This document shows positions 60,999 to 64,000 of a DNA stretch of 64,000 bases, piece after piece (the first letter of the stretch is position 1; each line of letters begins with the position of its first letter). A model generated the notes under the pieces. The model did not search any database and was not told the origin of the DNA. It was given only the letters and a program-made list of their open reading frames with translations. The stretch is taken from positions 19,509 through 83,508 of the forward strand of contig CASHSZ010000022.1 in assembly GCA_949358305.1 (NCBI GenBank), read 5' to 3'. The position numbers were made by a program, and so were the translations under genes. This DNA comes from Strigamia acuminata. Its lineage: Eukaryota; Arthropoda; Chilopoda; Geophilomorpha; Linotaeniidae.

Positions 60999-62991
60999 CG
61001 AGTTTTTCCCTTTTTCAACGCGAAATCGTATTCGACTCGCTTTCTAGTCGAGTACGAATTTTGCCCTTCTTCAACGCGAAATCGTATTCGACTCGCTTTC
61101 TAGTCGAGTACGAATTTTGCCCTTCTTCAACGCGAAATCGTATTCGACTCGTTTTCGAGTCGAATGCGAATTTTGCCCTTCTTCAACGCGAAATCGTATT
61201 CGACTCGTTTTCGAGTCGAATGCGAATTCGTATTCGACTCGTTTTCGAGTCGAATGCGAATTTTGTCCTTCTTCAACGCGAAATCGTATTCGACTCGTTT
61301 TCGAGTCGAGTACGAATTTTGCCCTTCTTCAACGCGAAATCGTATTCGACTCGTTTTCGAGTCGAGTACGAGTTTTGCCCTTCTTCAACGCGAAATCGTA
61401 TTCGACTCGTTTTCGAGTCGAGTACGAGTTTTGCCCTTCTTCAACGCGAAATCGTATTCGACTCGTTTTCGAGTCGAGTACGAATTTTGCCCTTCTTCAA
61501 CGCGAAATCGTATTCGACTCGTTTTCGAGTCGAGTACGAGTTTTGCCCTTCTTCAACGCGAAATCGTATTCGACTCGTTTTCGAGTCGAGTACGAGTTTT
61601 GCCCTTCTTCAACGCGAAATCGTATTCGATTCGCTTTCGAATCGTATACGAGATGGTCGATTTTTGTTTCCCGGACTTTGATTCGTATTCGAGTTGTTAC
61701 GAGTTCGTATTTCGATCGTATTCGTATTCGAATCGAATTCGAATCGTATTCGAATCGAATACGAATCGAATTCGAGTCGTATTCGAGATGGTCGATGATT
61801 TCCACTCGCTCGTATACGCGTTGTATACGAGCTCGTATTTTGATCGTAATCGTAAACGAATCGTTTACAAGTTGTATACAAGTTGTATACGACGTGTATA
61901 CACCTCGTATACGAACGAAGTTTGTGAAAACACAATTTCCAAATAAGACGTATGTGACTACTATGTGTTTTCATGTCGTAGTAAGTATCCGGTGGATTTT
62001 CCAAACTTCGTTCGTATACGAGGTGTATACACGTCGTATACAACTTGTATACGACTTGTAAACGATTCGTTTACGATTACGATCAAAATACGAGCTCGTA
62101 TACAACGCGTATATGAGCGAGTGGAAATCATCGACCATCTCGAATGCGACTCGAATACGATTCGAATACATCTCGAATACATCTCGAATACGAGTCGTAC
62201 GAGTCAAAGTCCGGTAACGGGTCATCGTATTCGAGTTGTTACGAGTTCGTATTTTGATCGTATTCGTATTCGAATCGAATTCGAATCGTATTCGAATCGA
62301 ATACGAATTCGCATTCGACTCGAAAACGAGTCGAATACGATTTCGCGTTGAAGAAGGGCAAAATTCGTACTCGACTCGAAAACGAGTCGAATACGATTTC
62401 GCGTTGAAGAAGGGCAAAATTCGCATTCGACTCGAAAACGAGTCGAATACGAATTCGCATTCGACTCGAAAACGAGTCGAATACGATTTCGCGTTGAAGA
62501 AGGGCAAAACTCGTACTCGACTCGAAAACGAGTCGAATACGATTTCGCGTTGAAGAAGGGCAAAACTCGTACTCGACTCGAAAACGAGTCGAATACGATT
62601 TCGCGTTGAAGAAGGGCAAAATTCGCATTCGACTCGAAAACGAGTCGAATACGATTTCGCGTTGAAGAAGGGCAAAACTCGTACTCGACTCGAAAACGAG
62701 TCGAATACGATTTCTCGTTGAAGAAGGGCAAAACTCGTACTCGACTCGAAAACGAGTCGAATACGATTTCGCGTTGAAGAAGGGCAAAATTCGCATTCGA
62801 CTCGAAAACGAGTCGAATACGATTTCGCGTTGAAGAAGGGCAAAACTCGTACTCGACTAGAAAACGAGTCGAATACGATTTCGCGTTGAAGAAGGGCAAA
62901 ATTCGCATTCGACTCGAAAACGAGTCGAATACGATTTCGCGTTGAAGAAGGGCAAAATTCGTACTCGACTAGAAAGCGAGTCGAATACGAG
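60999..62991. repeat. Module P, copy with a shorter right array
   Basis: Matches 18376-20570 at +42623 on the left and +42421 on the right, so about 202 bp of hairpin units are missing from the right array. Cassette at 61924-62002. Confidence 0.92.
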
Positions 62992-63352
62992 ATCATTTTT
63001 TGATCTGGGTCGTGAATGCGTCCGTATGTCACGCGAACGCGTGTTGGAGTCGATTCCGAGTTCGTATTCCATCTTGAACGCGCATTGGAGACGTAAACCA
63101 GTTTATTTTACCCACTCTCGCTCGATCCCGCTTCATCGCTCCTTGTCGCTCCTGTGAAAAAAAATACATGAGAATGTGCAGAAATGAACCTTCCAATACT
63201 CACATGAAAATTGACAACCTTGACACAAAACAGTCTATTGACACTCCCAACACCACCCCGGACATTTTCCGGAAGAGTTTGGTCCACCCGGAATCCCCAG
63301 AATAGTCGCCCCCGAAATGCGGATTTCGCGGAAGCCAATCCGCGAAAAGGAT
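62992..63352 (-). repeat. Module Q at the outer edge of the repeat complex
   Basis: Matches 20571-20937 up to CGCGAAAAGGATAT and then changes to unrelated DNA. This is the right boundary of the whole repeat complex. Confidence 0.85.
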
Positions 63353-63700
63353 ATATTTATATTAATATTTAACACAATTTATTCACTTGATTAAATATAC
63401 GTTTATATTTAATCATGAGGTTTTCAAGTTCGTATTCGAATTTATCGCTAATTGCGATCGCGCCATCTAGTGGCAATATGGAGCATTGACAAATGCGGGT
63501 TTTAGCAGACGAATCTTCGTAATTATGCCGTGATACTTTAGTATCATGTGGAAATTAGTGTTTATTCTTAATAAACGAACATCTTTGTATTTGAAACATC
63601 ATAAATGACTTTATTCTAGACATTTATCAGTTTTACACAGAATATTGTAAAAATACCATCATATTGGCGCAACAGCGCTTTCTTGATAGAAAATAGGCAT
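63353..63700. other. Unique flank / 3' region of the BTB gene
   Basis: AT-rich single-copy DNA. It holds small dyads ATATTTAA/TTAAATAT (63365-63400), TGATACT-TT-AGTATCA (63531-63546) and GTTTATT-CTT-AATAAAC (63560-63576). No additional gene is seen. Confidence 0.7.
63610..63615 (-). terminator. Candidate AATAAA poly(A) signal
   Basis: On the minus strand AATAAA lies about 86 bp after the BTB stop codon. A second AATAAA is at 63561-63566. Either could serve as the 3' end signal. Confidence 0.45.
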
Positions 63701-64000
63701 TTATAGCCATTGTAAACCGTCATATGTTTCAACATTTACGTTTCGGCAACTCAGTTTCCAGCACTCGACGTGGAAATCTCCCAGATCCATCATACGACTA
63801 GTTGCGATCAACTCTCGTAACGAGTCGCAATCGGTCTCTAAATTTGGAATTTGATTTACATACAGATGTTTGACGATCATATCGATCACATTCCTTGAAT
63901 TTCTTGGAAATTGAACACGTCCGGTATTTTTCTCCGACGTATCAACGGTGAACATCTTCTCAAAGTATGGAGAAGCGGCCATTAAAACGCAGCGATGAGC
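63701..64000 (-). CDS. BTB/POZ domain protein, 5' end outside the window
   Basis: The frame is open from the window edge to a TAA at 63703-63701, giving 99 visible codons. It starts AHRCVLMAASPYFEKMF, matching the conserved BTB block (H-x3-L-A-A-x-SPYF-x2-MF) in the second half of a BTB/POZ fold. The following segments VIDMIVKHLYVNQIPN and LRELIATSRMMDLGDFHVECW fit the last BTB helices. BTB proteins typically mediate dimerisation and cullin-3 substrate recruitment. The stop comes soon after the BTB fold, so this is either a BTB-only product or a truncated one; a BACK/Kelch continuation is not visible. The ATG at 63982 is internal to the domain and is not the true start. Confidence 0.85.
   Translation of the reverse strand, partial: AHRCVLMAASPYFEKMFTVDTSEKNTGRVQFPRNSRNVIDMIVKHLYVNQIPNLETDCDSLRELIATSRMMDLGDFHVECWKLSCRNVNVETYDGLQWL

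Overview
This is eukaryotic DNA, most likely from an invertebrate animal, and it is almost entirely non-coding repeat sequence. The animal assignment is inferred from three things. The Ty1/copia-type retroelement has a primer-binding site matching the 3' end of animal-type initiator methionine tRNA. The right edge carries part of a BTB/POZ gene. Non-autonomous DNA transposons and splice-like signals are present, while operons, Shine-Dalgarno sites and bacterial genes are absent. I cannot name the species.

From position 1 to 63352 the window is built from a few modules re-used in both orientations: C (a 5.68-kb core; four copies at 1-5687, 20984-26664, 33917-39597, 46237-51917), M (1.4 kb, with a 392-bp hAT-like MITE), T (1.69 kb, carrying a TATA-like promoter), N (AT-rich), Q/Q' (about 350 bp, with a 52-nt intron-like segment), E (a possible captured exon) and P (palindromic arrays built from short words such as TCGTATTCGA, TCGAATACGA and CGTATACG). 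The order is: C+ | truncated copia | 612-bp tandem array | T-T-T3-N-Q'-E | P | Q | C- M T | P | T M C+ | half P | E-Q'-N-T3-T | P | Q | C- M T-T | P | T3-N-Q'-E | P | Q | unique flank.

The centrepiece is an 18.6-kb near-perfect palindrome (20984-39597). Its arms are about 9.27 kb and its axis is a 79-bp asymmetric cassette. The same cassette occurs 12 times, always between long inverted arms and in both orientations, which is what repeated inversion would leave behind. P modules are palindromes at several scales: 56-bp units each holding a 14-bp-stem hairpin, arranged in inverted arms, inside kilobase palindromes, inside the 18.6-kb palindrome. Each intact T-P boundary has a TATA-like box with duplicated CRE-like sites pointing into P.

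Real protein-coding material is scarce: a truncated and chimeric copia gag/protease/pre-integrase fragment (minus strand, 5688-7514), the BTB fragment at 63701-64000, and possibly the exon-like module E. Long open frames inside P result from words that lack stop codons. The overall architecture resembles foldback-type elements (long inverted repeats made of tandem subrepeats), but the scale and nesting are unusual. Arm differences argue against a simple read-through artefact, although assembly error cannot be excluded from sequence alone.
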